Shown here piece by piece: positions 7,230 to 16,354 of a stretch of 39,994 nt of DNA. Made by a program: the position numbers and the translations under genes. Each line of letters starts with the position of its first letter. Positions within the stretch are counted from its first letter, which is position 1. Source of the DNA: Chloroflexota bacterium (GTDB lineage: Bacteria > Chloroflexota > Dehalococcoidia > SM23-28-2 > RBG-16-64-32). The notes under the pieces were generated by a model, which ran no database searches, was not told where the DNA came from, and was given only the letters and a program-made list of their open reading frames with translations. The stretch covers positions 1-39,994 of the forward strand of contig JAJCYV010000025.1 of the NCBI GenBank assembly GCA_029262695.1, in the 5' to 3' direction.

Positions 7230-7322
7230 GGAGGGGTGGCAGAGTGGTTGAATGCGGCGGTCTTGAAAACCGTTGTACGCCTTCTGGGCGTACCGTGGGT
7301 TCGAATCCCACCCCCTCCGCCA
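7230..7322 (+). tRNA. tRNA-Ser (anticodon UGA)
   Basis: The acceptor arm GGAGGGG (7230-7236) pairs with CCCCTCC (7312-7318). Anticodon loop CTTGAAA gives anticodon TGA. A long variable arm (GTACGCC...GGCGTAC) marks a class II tRNA, and GTGGG-TTCGAAT-CCCAC forms the T arm. The discriminator is G (7319), as usual for tRNA-Ser, and CCA is encoded. The gene appears intact beside the integrated element. Confidence 0.97.
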
Positions 7323-7413
7323 CGACGCCGGCCTCAGCGTCAGGCAGTCTGCCGGCTGCCCGCAGATCGCCTCACCCTTCTCGGCCGGCCGGGAAGGGCC
7401 GTGAGCCAGCCGC

Positions 7414-8400
7414 TCACCAGAGGGAGAAGCTACAGCACTGCGCAGGCGGCGGAGCGGCCACGGGCGCCGGTGCCGGAGTTGGCGGCGGGACGCGCTGCGA
7501 AAGCCACGCGAAGTAGGCGGCGATGCCATCCCGGAGGGCCTCCGCCAGTCCCTGACGCGTCTCCGCTTCAGCGGCGCGCGCGGCGTCTTCCGGATTGCTG
7601 AGGAAGAGCAACTCCGAGATGATTCCCGGCATCAGGCTCGGGCTGAAGCCGTCGTTGGTGCCCAGCAGATACGAGTGCGCGTTGTCCGGATCGCCACCGA
7701 CTTCGGCGTCGTTGCGGACGCCCCGGTCGTTCACCTCGTGGTCCAGACCGGCAAGCGCGCCCAGCAGCTCGCCCTGCACGAACATCGCCAGCGCGTAGCT
7801 CTCGGCGCCGAACGAGCGGTCCGGGTTGTAGTACGTCTCCGTCCCGCGCAGCGATGAGTAAACCGCCCCGTTGAAGTGGATCGAAACGAGAACGTCGGCC
7901 TGCGCGGCGTTGGCGAGGTCCACACGCGCCTGTGTCTCGGCGATCATGTTCGGGCGATAGTCGGCGCTGGCGAACGGCGTCAGCGTGAAGTCGCCGTCAC
8001 GGACCACCAGCGTCTCGAAGCCGGCCTCGCGCAGCAGCTCGTCCAGCCGCAGCGCCGTGTCCAGCGCCAGGTCCTTCTCGATCAGGCGGTTGCCGTCGGC
8101 GTCATAGCCGACCGCCCCGAACCAGTTCGGCCCGCCGTGCCCTGCCTCGATCGCCACCATGTACGGCGGCGCGTGGTAGATCGGAACCGGCGTCGGTGAG
8201 GCGGTCGGCGCGAGTACAACGGGCGCCATCGTGACGCGAGGCGTCGGCTCGGCGCTCGGCGTCGGCTGGGCGCTTGGCGTCGGCGTAATCGTGGTCGAGG
8301 CGGGCTCGCGGGTCGAGGCGATCGTGCTCGGCTCACCGGTCGAGCAGGCCACGAGCACGAGCAGGGCGAGAAGGACAAAGGCAGGGACGAGGAGCCGCAT
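7414..8400 (-). CDS. N-acetylmuramoyl-L-alanine amidase, lipoprotein
   Basis: A 328-residue Amidase_3 family zinc enzyme that cleaves the amide bond between MurNAc and the peptide stem. Start ATG 8400 gives a lipoprotein signal peptide, MRLLVPAFVLLALLVLVACS, with lipobox LVAC and lipidated C19. A Thr/Pro/Ser-rich spacer (about 20-75) follows. Zinc and catalytic residues are visible: H88 in EAGHGG, E108 in IEKDLAL, H175 in SIHFNG, and E263 in ISELLFLSN. A proline/alanine tail ends the protein. A longer frame upstream is open but would bury the signal peptide. A TATGCT hexamer lies 7 nt before the start and may be a leaderless -10. It acts outside the membrane in cell-wall remodelling. Confidence 0.93.
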   Translation of the reverse strand: MRLLVPAFVLLALLVLVACSTGEPSTIASTREPASTTITPTPSAQPTPSAEPTPRVTMAPVVLAPTASPTPVPIYHAPPYMVAIEAGHGGPNWFGAVGYDADGNRLIEKDLALDTALRLDELLREAGFETLVVRDGDFTLTPFASADYRPNMIAETQARVDLANAAQADVLVSIHFNGAVYSSLRGTETYYNPDRSFGAESYALAMFVQGELLGALAGLDHEVNDRGVRNDAEVGGDPDNAHSYLLGTNDGFSPSLMPGIISELLFLSNPEDAARAAEAETRQGLAEALRDGIAAYFAWLSQRVPPPTPAPAPVAAPPPAQCCSFSLW

Positions 8401-8443
8401 GTGCAGAAGCATACGCAAATCACGCCCGCCCGTCAGCCAGCCG

Positions 8444-9574
8444 TCAGGACGCGGACTTCCGGCCCGGCACTGGCGTCCGCTGCGCCAGCCAGATGCCGCC
8501 GTCCTCGGAGCGCACCGCATACGTCATCAGCGGCCGGTTCGCCGGCCCGCACGATGGCTCGCCGGTCGCGAGATCGAACGTCGAGCCGTGCGAGGGGCAG
8601 GTCAGCGCCCCGTCGGCGACCGTGCCGTCGGCGAGCGAGGCGTTGGCGTGCGAGCAGCGGTTCGCGACGGCGTACAGCCGCTCGCCGAATCGCACGAGCG
8701 CCACCTGCTCACCCGCGAAGTAGACCATCTTCGCGGCGCCGTCGGCCACGTCGGACTCCTCGGCGACGCGCTGCCATGCGTCTGAGTCAAACTGAAGGCC
8801 GACCGCCTGAGAAGCTGAGACCGGATCGCCCGGCGCGCCGAGCGTGTCCAGCGTCTCGCGCAGGCCCAGCGAGACGCAGGTGAAGATCGGCGTGTCCCGC
8901 AGCGTGTAGAGGCTGCTCTTCGCTTCGCGCAGCTCCATCACGAGGTCAAGGAAGTCCGCCGGCTCGTCCGTCTCGAACGAGACCACGAACTCCTGGTCGT
9001 CCAGCCCGAAGGAGTACGTCGTGTTCAGCTTGACGGACGGGTACTTGCGCCCAACGGTGATGTGCCCGCTCATCATCTCCTGCCGCTCCTCTAACGAGAG
9101 CTGGTACCACTCCCGCGTCTTCACGAACGGGTAGACGAAGAAGTACTTCGAGTCAGCCGGGTGCAGGTGCAGGCGCGCCTCGGCCTCGTCCGGGCTCACA
9201 TACTGCGACTTGCGCGTCATCGCCAGGTACGAATATGGCATCGAGAGATGCGGGGCGAGCGGCGTGCGCATCACCTCCGTCGCCAGCGCCTGTATGTCTT
9301 CGAGGCGCTCGCCGATCTGCCAGAGCAGGACGTCGGCGTCGCCGCGCATACCGACGACGGAGTAGCTTCGCACCTGCAGCCGGCCCGAGAATGCGTCGAC
9401 AGCGGCGACGAGCGCGTCCTTCCCCGCCTCCCGGTCAGCGACGGGCAACTGCCGCCACGCCGGGTCGACGCGGTAGAACGAAAACTTGACGACCTGGCGG
9501 CGGCCGCCGGCCTCGTCGCCGTGTCCGCCCGCCGGACTCTTAGAGTCACCGCGCCGCGCGCCCCGGTCACTCAC
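8444..9574 (-). CDS. HemQ/chlorite dismutase-family protein fused to a Rieske domain
   Basis: The protein has 376 residues. Residues about 27-235 form a chlorite dismutase/HemQ-type domain: FFVYPFVKTREWY carries the HemQ tyrosine (Y148) and lysine (K152), and MSGHITVGRKYP carries the likely proximal heme histidine (H171). Y148 supports coproheme decarboxylase (HemQ) activity rather than chlorite dismutation, by analogy with the family. Residues about 265-365 form a Rieske [2Fe-2S] domain with C307-x-H309 and C326-x2-H329 in CPSHGSTFD. GTG 9574 overlaps the stop of the aldo/keto reductase (GTGAGTGA), so the two are coupled. The fusion is unusual: it places an electron-transfer or ligand-binding cluster on a heme-maturation enzyme. 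Substrate and electron route are unproven. Confidence 0.88.
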   Translation of the reverse strand: MSDRGARRGDSKSPAGGHGDEAGGRRQVVKFSFYRVDPAWRQLPVADREAGKDALVAAVDAFSGRLQVRSYSVVGMRGDADVLLWQIGERLEDIQALATEVMRTPLAPHLSMPYSYLAMTRKSQYVSPDEAEARLHLHPADSKYFFVYPFVKTREWYQLSLEERQEMMSGHITVGRKYPSVKLNTTYSFGLDDQEFVVSFETDEPADFLDLVMELREAKSSLYTLRDTPIFTCVSLGLRETLDTLGAPGDPVSASQAVGLQFDSDAWQRVAEESDVADGAAKMVYFAGEQVALVRFGERLYAVANRCSHANASLADGTVADGALTCPSHGSTFDLATGEPSCGPANRPLMTYAVRSEDGGIWLAQRTPVPGRKSAS

Positions 9575-10565
9575 CGACGGGGACCTCCTGCGCCCGGAGG
9601 CCGAAGTTATCGTCGTACAGCCGCTGCACGCGCGTCAGTTCGTCGCCGGAAAGCGGCGCGACGTCGGCAGCCTCGGCGAACTCGATGAGCTGCTCTTCGT
9701 TGTAGATGTTCGGCAGCGTGGAAGCGATCGCCGGTGAGGCGAGCAGCCACTGCAGAGCGGCCTGCCCGATCGTGCGCCCCGTTTCTTCCGCCAGAAACGC
9801 CAGCTGATCGACCTTCCGCAGCCCCTCCACCAGCCATTCGCGCTTGCGGTGGCTGCGGTGGTCCGTCTTCTCGAACGTCGTGTCCAGCGTGTACTTGCCC
9901 TCGAGCAGGCCGGACGAGTGCGTGACGCGGCAAACGACGCCGATGCCTTCTTCCTCGCAGGCCTCCGTCAGGCGCCGGCCGGGGTCCTGTTCGAGCAGGT
10001 TGTAGATCTGCTGCAGGCCCTCGACGTCGCGGCCGCGGATCACGGCCAGCCCCTCGTCTTCCCAGCCGATCGCCGGGCCCAGCGTCGCACCGTAGTGGCG
10101 GATCTTCCCCGCCACCTTCAGGTCCTCCAGAGTCGCGAACAGCTCATCGCTCTCGATCGCCGTCATTCGCGGGTTGTGAAGCTGGTAGAAATCGATGTAG
10201 TCCGTATCCAGCCGTTTCAGGCTCTCCTCGCAGGCGAAGCGCAGGAACTTCGGCGACCAGTCGTGCGGCCGCTCCTGCTGGCCACGGCGCATCGGGTGGT
10301 TGTACCAGTCGTATCCGAACTTCGTCGCGATAACGATCTCGTCGCGCTTATGACCAAGCGCGTCGGCGAGCAGCGTTTCGCCCTTGCCGCTGCCGTAGGT
10401 ATCGGCGGTGTCAAAGAAGTTGACGCCCAGCTCATGCGCCCGCCGCAGCAGGCCGATGCCCGTCGCGTCGTCCGTGATTCCCCACCACGTCGTCGTCACG
10501 GTCCAGAGACCGAATCCCACAGTCGATATCTTGAGGCCAGTGTTGCCCAGTTCGCGGTACTGCAT
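9567..10565 (-). CDS. Aldo/keto reductase
   Basis: A 332-residue NADP(H)-dependent aldo/keto reductase. It begins MQYRELGNTGLKISTVGFG, typical of the family, and shows the catalytic tetrad D52 and Y57 in FDTADTYG, K82 in ATKFG and H130 in FYQLHNP. The likely substrate is an aldehyde or ketone and cannot be named. The start ATG 10565 is preceded by GGGAGTAGGAA, a usable Shine-Dalgarno. Its stop overlaps the start of the HemQ-Rieske gene by 8 nt, which indicates one transcript and suggests, without proof, a common redox task. Confidence 0.93.
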   Translation of the reverse strand: MQYRELGNTGLKISTVGFGLWTVTTTWWGITDDATGIGLLRRAHELGVNFFDTADTYGSGKGETLLADALGHKRDEIVIATKFGYDWYNHPMRRGQQERPHDWSPKFLRFACEESLKRLDTDYIDFYQLHNPRMTAIESDELFATLEDLKVAGKIRHYGATLGPAIGWEDEGLAVIRGRDVEGLQQIYNLLEQDPGRRLTEACEEEGIGVVCRVTHSSGLLEGKYTLDTTFEKTDHRSHRKREWLVEGLRKVDQLAFLAEETGRTIGQAALQWLLASPAIASTLPNIYNEEQLIEFAEAADVAPLSGDELTRVQRLYDDNFGLRAQEVPVGE

Positions 10566-10654
10566 TTCCTACTCCCAGTTAGACGCCCATTATCTGTGCA
10601 GGGCTAACACCGGACAAGATAGGTTTAGGCAGGTTACATGCAACCGCGCCTTCG

Positions 10655-10737
10655 ATCTCCCCTCGCCCGCGAAGTGGGAGAGGCCCGCCCTGAGCGGAAC
10701 GGCAGTGGGAGTCGAAGGGGGCAGGCGGTGAGGGCTA
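10655..10737. repeat. Probable intergenic repeat element
   Basis: The 172-nt gap between the aldo/keto reductase and TauE genes contains CTCCCCTCGCCCGCGAAGTG and GGGAGAGGCCCGCC, which can pair partly, then GAAGGGGGCAGGCGGTGAGGG. This wording resembles palindromic intergenic elements found in many copies in GC-rich genomes. No copy exists elsewhere in the window, so the call is tentative. Confidence 0.35.
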
Positions 10738-10738
10738 T

Positions 10739-11500
10739 CTAAGCGAAGAGCAGTATGGCCGCCACAGCGACGCCGAACACCACCACGGCCCGCCGCAGCC
10801 AGACCTCGCCCAGCCTGCGCGCCAGGCCGACGCCCAGGTAGCCGCCGCCCAGCGCGCCGCCCGCCATCACCAGCGCCGGCGCCCACTGCACCGGCCCAAA
10901 GAGCGCAAAGTAGCCCACCGCCACCGCGTTGATCACCATCGAGAGCAGGCCCTTCAGCGCGTTCGAGTGCTGGATGTCGTCCGGCAGGAGCACCATCAAG
11001 CCCGCCAGCAGGATGACGCCGAGCCCCGCGCCGAAGTACGCGCCGTACACGGCGCCCGCGAAGACGACCACGATCAGCGCCAGCGGTACGTGATCGCCGC
11101 CGCGCGAGGCCAGGTCGCGGTCGGCCGCCATCTTCGCCAGACGCTCCTGGAAAAGCATCACGCCCGAGCCGAGCAGGATGAGAAACGGCACGATCGACTC
11201 GAACGTGTCGGCCGACGTGCCCAGCAGGAGCACAGAACCGGCCAAAGCGCCGGCGATCGATGGAAGGAGCAGAAAGACGAAGCGGCCGCCCTGGTGACCC
11301 AGTTCGCGCCGATACGCCAGCGAGCCGCCGAAATACCCCGGCCAGAGCGCCACCGTGTTCGTAACGTTGGCCGTCTTCGCCCCGTACCCGAACGCCAGCA
11401 ACGCCGGGAAGCTGATGTTGGAGCCACCACCGGCGACGGCGTTGACCGCGCCCGCCGCGAACGCCGCCGCCGCCAGACCCGCGATCTCCGTCGCGTCCAT
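10739..11500 (-). CDS. TauE/SafE-family membrane permease
   Basis: A 253-residue integral membrane protein with about eight hydrophobic segments. It starts at ATG 11500 with MDATEIAGLAAAAFAAGAVNAVAGGGSNIS..., where GxxNAVAGGGS-xxSFPALLAFG is the hallmark repeat of TauE/SafE exporters, and a second copy (YGAYFGAGLGVILLAG) begins the C-terminal half. Members move sulfite, sulfonates or other small organic anions; the substrate cannot be read here. The ATG overlaps the stop of the LysE-type gene (ATGA), so both are translated together. A longer upstream frame antisense to nothing useful was rejected. Confidence 0.9.
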   Translation of the reverse strand: MDATEIAGLAAAAFAAGAVNAVAGGGSNISFPALLAFGYGAKTANVTNTVALWPGYFGGSLAYRRELGHQGGRFVFLLLPSIAGALAGSVLLLGTSADTFESIVPFLILLGSGVMLFQERLAKMAADRDLASRGGDHVPLALIVVVFAGAVYGAYFGAGLGVILLAGLMVLLPDDIQHSNALKGLLSMVINAVAVGYFALFGPVQWAPALVMAGGALGGGYLGVGLARRLGEVWLRRAVVVFGVAVAAILLFA

Positions 11501-12168
11501 CAGGCGACGTACTCGATCCCGGAGGCGAGGAACCAGCCACCGAGCGCTACGAGGAAGACGCCGCAGACCGCCATCAGCCCCTGGTACACGCGCTGATTCA
11601 TGATCCGGCGCCCGCCCGCCACGGCGAAGGCGACCAGGCTCAACCAGGCGATGTCGGCGAGGATGTGGCCGCCATAGAACGCGCTCACGCCCAGCACGCC
11701 TTCGTCCAGCGACTCGACGATGTAAGCGCTGCCGATCGTCGCCCACCAGGCGACCCAGAACGGGTTCGCGAGGCTGACGAGGATCCCCGCCAGCGCCAAC
11801 GGGCCGAGCACCGACAGCCGCCACGTCAGGACGCCTGCCGACGGGCCGTCTCGCTCCGTGTCCAGGTGAAATCGCCGCGCCTGCAGCGCTGTCGTCGCGC
11901 CCATCCAGACGAGGAAGACGCCGCCGGCAAGCGCGACCGTTGCCGTCACGGCATCGCGGTCCAGGAGCTGGTTGAGCCCCAGCGCGAGGCCAATGACGAG
12001 CACAAGCTCAAGCGCACTGTGGCCGAAGGCCAACGCCGGCCCCGCCCAGAAGCCCCGGCGCACACCCTCTCGCATCGCGACCGTCACCAGCGGCCCCGGA
12101 CTGAGCGCACCGGTGAGGCCGACGACGAAGGACGTTCCAAAGATGGCGACCAAGGCGGCAGCGGACAT
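11500..12168 (-). CDS. LysE/RhtB-family exporter
   Basis: A 222-residue protein with six predicted membrane segments. The N-terminal FVVGLTGALSPGPLVTVAMREG is the conserved LysE/RhtB block, and NPFWVAWWATIG is the conserved central block. The family exports amino acids or related metabolites across the cytoplasmic membrane. The start ATG 12168 is the first codon of the conserved region. It is divergent from livG across 78 nt and overlaps the TauE/SafE gene by 1 nt after the stop/ATG junction, which suggests an export operon. Confidence 0.9.
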   Translation of the reverse strand: MSAAALVAIFGTSFVVGLTGALSPGPLVTVAMREGVRRGFWAGPALAFGHSALELVLVIGLALGLNQLLDRDAVTATVALAGGVFLVWMGATTALQARRFHLDTERDGPSAGVLTWRLSVLGPLALAGILVSLANPFWVAWWATIGSAYIVESLDEGVLGVSAFYGGHILADIAWLSLVAFAVAGGRRIMNQRVYQGLMAVCGVFLVALGGWFLASGIEYVA

Positions 12169-12224
12169 TTGTGTCGAGTGTGCCCGCCCCCCGCCGGAGG
12201 GTCAACGTAGACGCACGAGGGCTG

Positions 12225-12230
12225 TATACT
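12225..12230 (+). promoter_or_regulatory. -10 element upstream of livG
   Basis: TATACT lies 16 nt before ATG 12247, with AGGAG between them. A convincing -35 at 17-18 nt is not visible (GTCAAC is the closest). The position supports livGFHM as a separate transcription unit. Confidence 0.5.
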
Positions 12231-12246
12231 TGAGCACTCAGGAGCC

Positions 12247-13028
<782 letters not shown>

Positions 13029-13032
<4 letters not shown>

Positions 13033-13751
13033 CCGACGCAAAGCCGGCACCTGTCCTTGAAGCGAAGGACATCGTCGCCGGCTACGGGGAGGTCGACATC
13101 CTGCACGGCGTGTCCGTCACGGTTCACGGCGGCGAAATGGTGGCGATCATCGGCCCCAACGGCGCCGGCAAGTCAACGCTCCTGCGCGCGATCTTCGGCC
13201 TGCTGAACGCGCGCCGCGGTCAGGTCAGCCTCAAGGGGCAGGACATCACAAACCGCGCGCCCGACGAGCTCGTACTGCGCGGCCTCTCCTACGTGCCGCA
13301 GGTCGATAACGTCTTCCCGTCACTGACTATCCTCGAAAACCTGGAGATGGGCGCCTTCGTCCGCGAGACGGGCCTCGCCGAGCGCCTGGACCGCGTCTTC
13401 TCGCTCTTTCCTGACCTCACTGACCGCCGCGGCGAGAAGGCCGGCAGGCTCTCCGGCGGCCAGCGCCAGATGCTCGCCCTGGGCCGCGCACTAATGCTCG
13501 ACCCGGACGTCCTCCTCCTGGACGAGCCCTCGGCCAGCCTCTCGCCGAAGATGGTCGACATGATCTTCGACCGCATCAACGTCATCAACGCCGAAGGGAC
13601 CGGCGTCCTCCTCGTCGAGCAGAACGCGCGCGAGGCGCTCAGCGTCTGCCATAGGGGATACGTACTGGCGACAGGCGAGAACCGGCTGGAAGGCGCAGCG
13701 AAGAGCCTCCTCGACAACGAAGAGGTCGGAAAGCTCTACCTGGGAGCGTAA
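13029..13751 (+). CDS. livF: Branched-chain amino acid ABC transporter ATPase, LivF type
   Basis: A 240-residue ATPase with Walker A GPNGAGKST, the LivF-typical SYVPQVDNVFPSLTILENL, signature LSGGQRQMLALGRALM, an intact Walker B LLLDEPSASLSP, and H-loop replaced by VEQNA as usual in LivF (glutamine in place of histidine). GTG 13029 overlaps the livG stop. With LivG it forms the ATPase dimer, and if the Walker B change in LivG is real, LivF would carry more of the catalytic load. Confidence 0.94.
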
Positions 13752-15098
13752 TTGGCCTCGCCAGTCGGTGACCTGCCTCAGCTCTCCATCTGGGTAGAGG
13801 TCGGCCTGCTCGTTGGCGTGCCACTCTACGCAGCCGTATTCGCCGCACTCTTCCAGTCGCTTGTCGGGTACAACCGTCTGCGATCGTCCAGCGATATCTT
13901 CACGGCGGTTACCCTATGGCTGCTCGTCCCGTTACATATCGGAGGCTGGCTGGCCTACCAGTATGGCGGCAGCCTCGAGGCGCTGCTCCTCTTGACGATC
14001 TGGCCCTATGTGTGGCTGACGGCTGTGGTGTACGGTCTGCCCCGGATCGAGCAGCTGCGCTCGCATGACGACAACATCAACTTCGGCGGCATCATCGCGA
14101 ACATCGTCGTGTTCGTCTTCGCGGCTGCCATCTGGGAGCATGACGCGCTGACAGTAGGCATCGTGCTCGGGGCGATCATCGCGTTGGGCGCTGTCGGTCT
14201 CACGCTGATCTTCGGCGTACTCAAGTTCGCCCACTTCGCCCACGGAGATTCGATGATGCTATCGGCGTTCGTAGCCTGGCTGCTACTCAACGGCATCATC
14301 GTCGGCGAACGAGCCGGGTCGGAGACCACACTGCTGCCGGTCAACGTGAACGACCTGCCGGGTGCCGAAAGCGCCATCTGGGACTTCTCATTCGGCTACG
14401 GCCTGATCGTGGCGATGCTGCTGGCTGCAGTCCTGACGGCCGGACTGATGGTGGGCATCGACAGGATGGTTTACCGCCGGCTGAGGAAACGCAAGAGCGA
14501 CATCGTGATATTCGCCATCGCCTCGCTGGGGTTGGCGTTCGTGATGCGCAGCGTGATCCTGATCTTCTGGGGGCCGACTCCGCGCCTGTACACGCCGGGC
14601 ATCCGGAACCGCATCGATCTGCCGTTTGACGTGAGTTTGCTGGCGGATCAGGTGTTCATACTCGCTGCCGCCTTCGTCGTCACCGCAGTCGTCTACGTAC
14701 TGCTCTTCCGCACGAAGCTTGGCAAGGCCATGCGTGCCATGGCAGACAACCCGGACCTGGCCCGCATTAGTGGTATCGACACCGACCGCATCATCACCTG
14801 GACGTGGGCGGTCTCCGGATGCCTCATCGCCATCGCCGGCGTCCTGCTGGCTCTCCAGGCCCATCTGGATTCGGAGCTAGGGTTCACACTACTATTGCCA
14901 CTATTCGCCGCCGCTATAGTCGGCGGCCTCGGAAATCCGCTGGGTGCACTGGTTGGCGGATTCGTCGTCGGCATCACACAGGAGGTCGCTGTTACATTCG
15001 ACTTCCTTAGTCCAGGCTACAAGTTCTCGGTAGCCTTCGCGGTCCTCATCCTGATCCTTGTCGTCCGCCCACGCGGATTGTTCGGGGAACGATCGTGA
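13752..15098 (+). CDS. livH: Branched-chain amino acid ABC permease, LivH type, with N-terminal membrane extension
   Basis: A 448-residue permease. The normal LivH core begins near residue 133 with GIVLGAIIALGAVGLTLIFG and KFAHFAHGDSMML, and ends with the EAA-type region and LVVRPRGLFGERS. About 125 additional residues precede it and contain roughly four hydrophobic segments (near 15-38, 49-72, 74-97 and 110-130). LivH proteins are usually about 290-310 residues. The TTG start at 13752 directly follows the livF stop, and the hydrophobic pattern supports real translation from there. Its stop overlaps the livM GTG. Confidence 0.9.
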   Translation: MASPVGDLPQLSIWVEVGLLVGVPLYAAVFAALFQSLVGYNRLRSSSDIFTAVTLWLLVPLHIGGWLAYQYGGSLEALLLLTIWPYVWLTAVVYGLPRIEQLRSHDDNINFGGIIANIVVFVFAAAIWEHDALTVGIVLGAIIALGAVGLTLIFGVLKFAHFAHGDSMMLSAFVAWLLLNGIIVGERAGSETTLLPVNVNDLPGAESAIWDFSFGYGLIVAMLLAAVLTAGLMVGIDRMVYRRLRKRKSDIVIFAIASLGLAFVMRSVILIFWGPTPRLYTPGIRNRIDLPFDVSLLADQVFILAAAFVVTAVVYVLLFRTKLGKAMRAMADNPDLARISGIDTDRIITWTWAVSGCLIAIAGVLLALQAHLDSELGFTLLLPLFAAAIVGGLGNPLGALVGGFVVGITQEVAVTFDFLSPGYKFSVAFAVLILILVVRPRGLFGERS

Positions 15099-16285
15099 CA
15101 CACGCCGACAAGCACCCCGGCCGGGCACGCGGCCTGAAGCCGTCCGACTTCATCGCGACGGCGGTGCTCCTGGGAATAACGATAGCTATCCCGTTCATCG
15201 CATACGAGCAGTCCCGCGGCGCGCTCCCGGACGGCAACCTCGCCGGCACCTTCAGCTTCTACACTGCATTCCTGGTTACCGTCGGCGTCTTCGCCCTCCT
15301 CACCCTGGCGCTCAACATCCAGTGGGGATATGCCGGTGTAATCAACTTCGGCGTGCTCGCGTTCTTCATGCTTGGCGCCTACGTCACCGCCGTCATCACA
15401 AAGGGCGACCCACAGGGAGACTTCACAGACTACATTGGCGGCTGGGGTGACGATCTGAACCTCATCCCCGCCCTGGCGACCAACCAGTGGTTACCGTTCG
15501 TTGTCGCGACTGCGGCCGCGGCAATCGCGGCCGGACTGCTGGCATTCCTGGTCGCATTCCCAACGCTGCGCCTGCGCGAGGATTACCTGGCGATCGCAAC
15601 GATCGGCATCGCCGAAGTCATGCGACGCGTGGTCATCGAGGAGCGCTGGATGGTGAACGGATCACGTGGGCTGACGGGGGTTCCGCAGCCCCTGGGCAAC
15701 ATCGTTGACCAGAGCGACTACAAATACCTCAACGTCGTGATCATCGGCATCGTCGTGATCCTTATCTTCTTCGCCCTGGAACGCGCCGTGCGCTCGCCCT
15801 GGGGGCGCGTTCTCCTGGGCCTGCGCGACGACGAAGAGGCGACCGCGGCAAGCGGCAAGAACGTCTTCGCCTTCAAGACTCAAAGCTTCGTCCTGGGCGC
15901 GGCGATCATGGGTGTCGGCGGCTCGATGTACGCCTACGCGTTCTCCGCGCTCAGCCCGGACGCCTTCACTCACCTCTTCGCAACGTTCATTTTCTGGGCG
16001 ATGCTAATGGTGGGAGGCAGCGGTAACAACAAGGGCGCGATCGCCGGTGCATACGTCGTCTGGGGCCTGTGGACACTCAGCCTCCAGATGCAAGGATACG
16101 AGCTGGGCGACCTCGTCCAAAGCCGGATGCCTTACCTCCGCGGGCTGCTGCTGGGCGTGGCCATCGTCGGCGTGCTGCTCATCCGGCCACTCGGCCTGCT
16201 GCCGCAGGAGCGCCGCGTCTCGGCCTGGGTAGAGCGGCGCGTGAAGAAAGAACGCTCCGCCCCGGCGCCACCCGCAGAGCCATAG
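15095..16285 (+). CDS. livM: Branched-chain amino acid ABC permease, LivM type
   Basis: A 396-residue membrane permease with the LivM blocks LALNIQWGYAGVINFGVLAF, TLRLREDYLAIATIGIAE and GRVLLGLRDDEEATAASGKN, followed by GGSMYAYAFSALSPDAF. It pairs with LivH to form the membrane channel. GTG 15095 overlaps the livH stop (GTGA). A charged proline-containing tail ends the protein. The perfect hairpin at 16306-16334 lies between it and the converging livK. Confidence 0.94.
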   Translation: MTHADKHPGRARGLKPSDFIATAVLLGITIAIPFIAYEQSRGALPDGNLAGTFSFYTAFLVTVGVFALLTLALNIQWGYAGVINFGVLAFFMLGAYVTAVITKGDPQGDFTDYIGGWGDDLNLIPALATNQWLPFVVATAAAAIAAGLLAFLVAFPTLRLREDYLAIATIGIAEVMRRVVIEERWMVNGSRGLTGVPQPLGNIVDQSDYKYLNVVIIGIVVILIFFALERAVRSPWGRVLLGLRDDEEATAASGKNVFAFKTQSFVLGAAIMGVGGSMYAYAFSALSPDAFTHLFATFIFWAMLMVGGSGNNKGAIAGAYVVWGLWTLSLQMQGYELGDLVQSRMPYLRGLLLGVAIVGVLLIRPLGLLPQERRVSAWVERRVKKERSAPAPPAEP

Positions 16286-16296
16286 GTCACGTCACG

Positions 16297-16334
16297 CAAA
16301 AGAAACAGGGGAGAGGCGAATCGCCTCTCCCCTG
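16297..16334 (-). terminator. Terminator of livK, possibly bidirectional
   Basis: A perfect 14-bp stem: CAGGGGAGAGGCGA (16306-16319) and TCGCCTCTCCCCTG (16321-16334). Read on the minus strand it is followed by TTTCTTTTG, an intrinsic terminator for livK, whose stop is about 20 nt before. On the plus strand no T-run follows, so it would be a weaker stop for livM. Confidence 0.85.
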
Positions 16335-16354
16335 CTTCGTTCGGTTGCTCGGAA

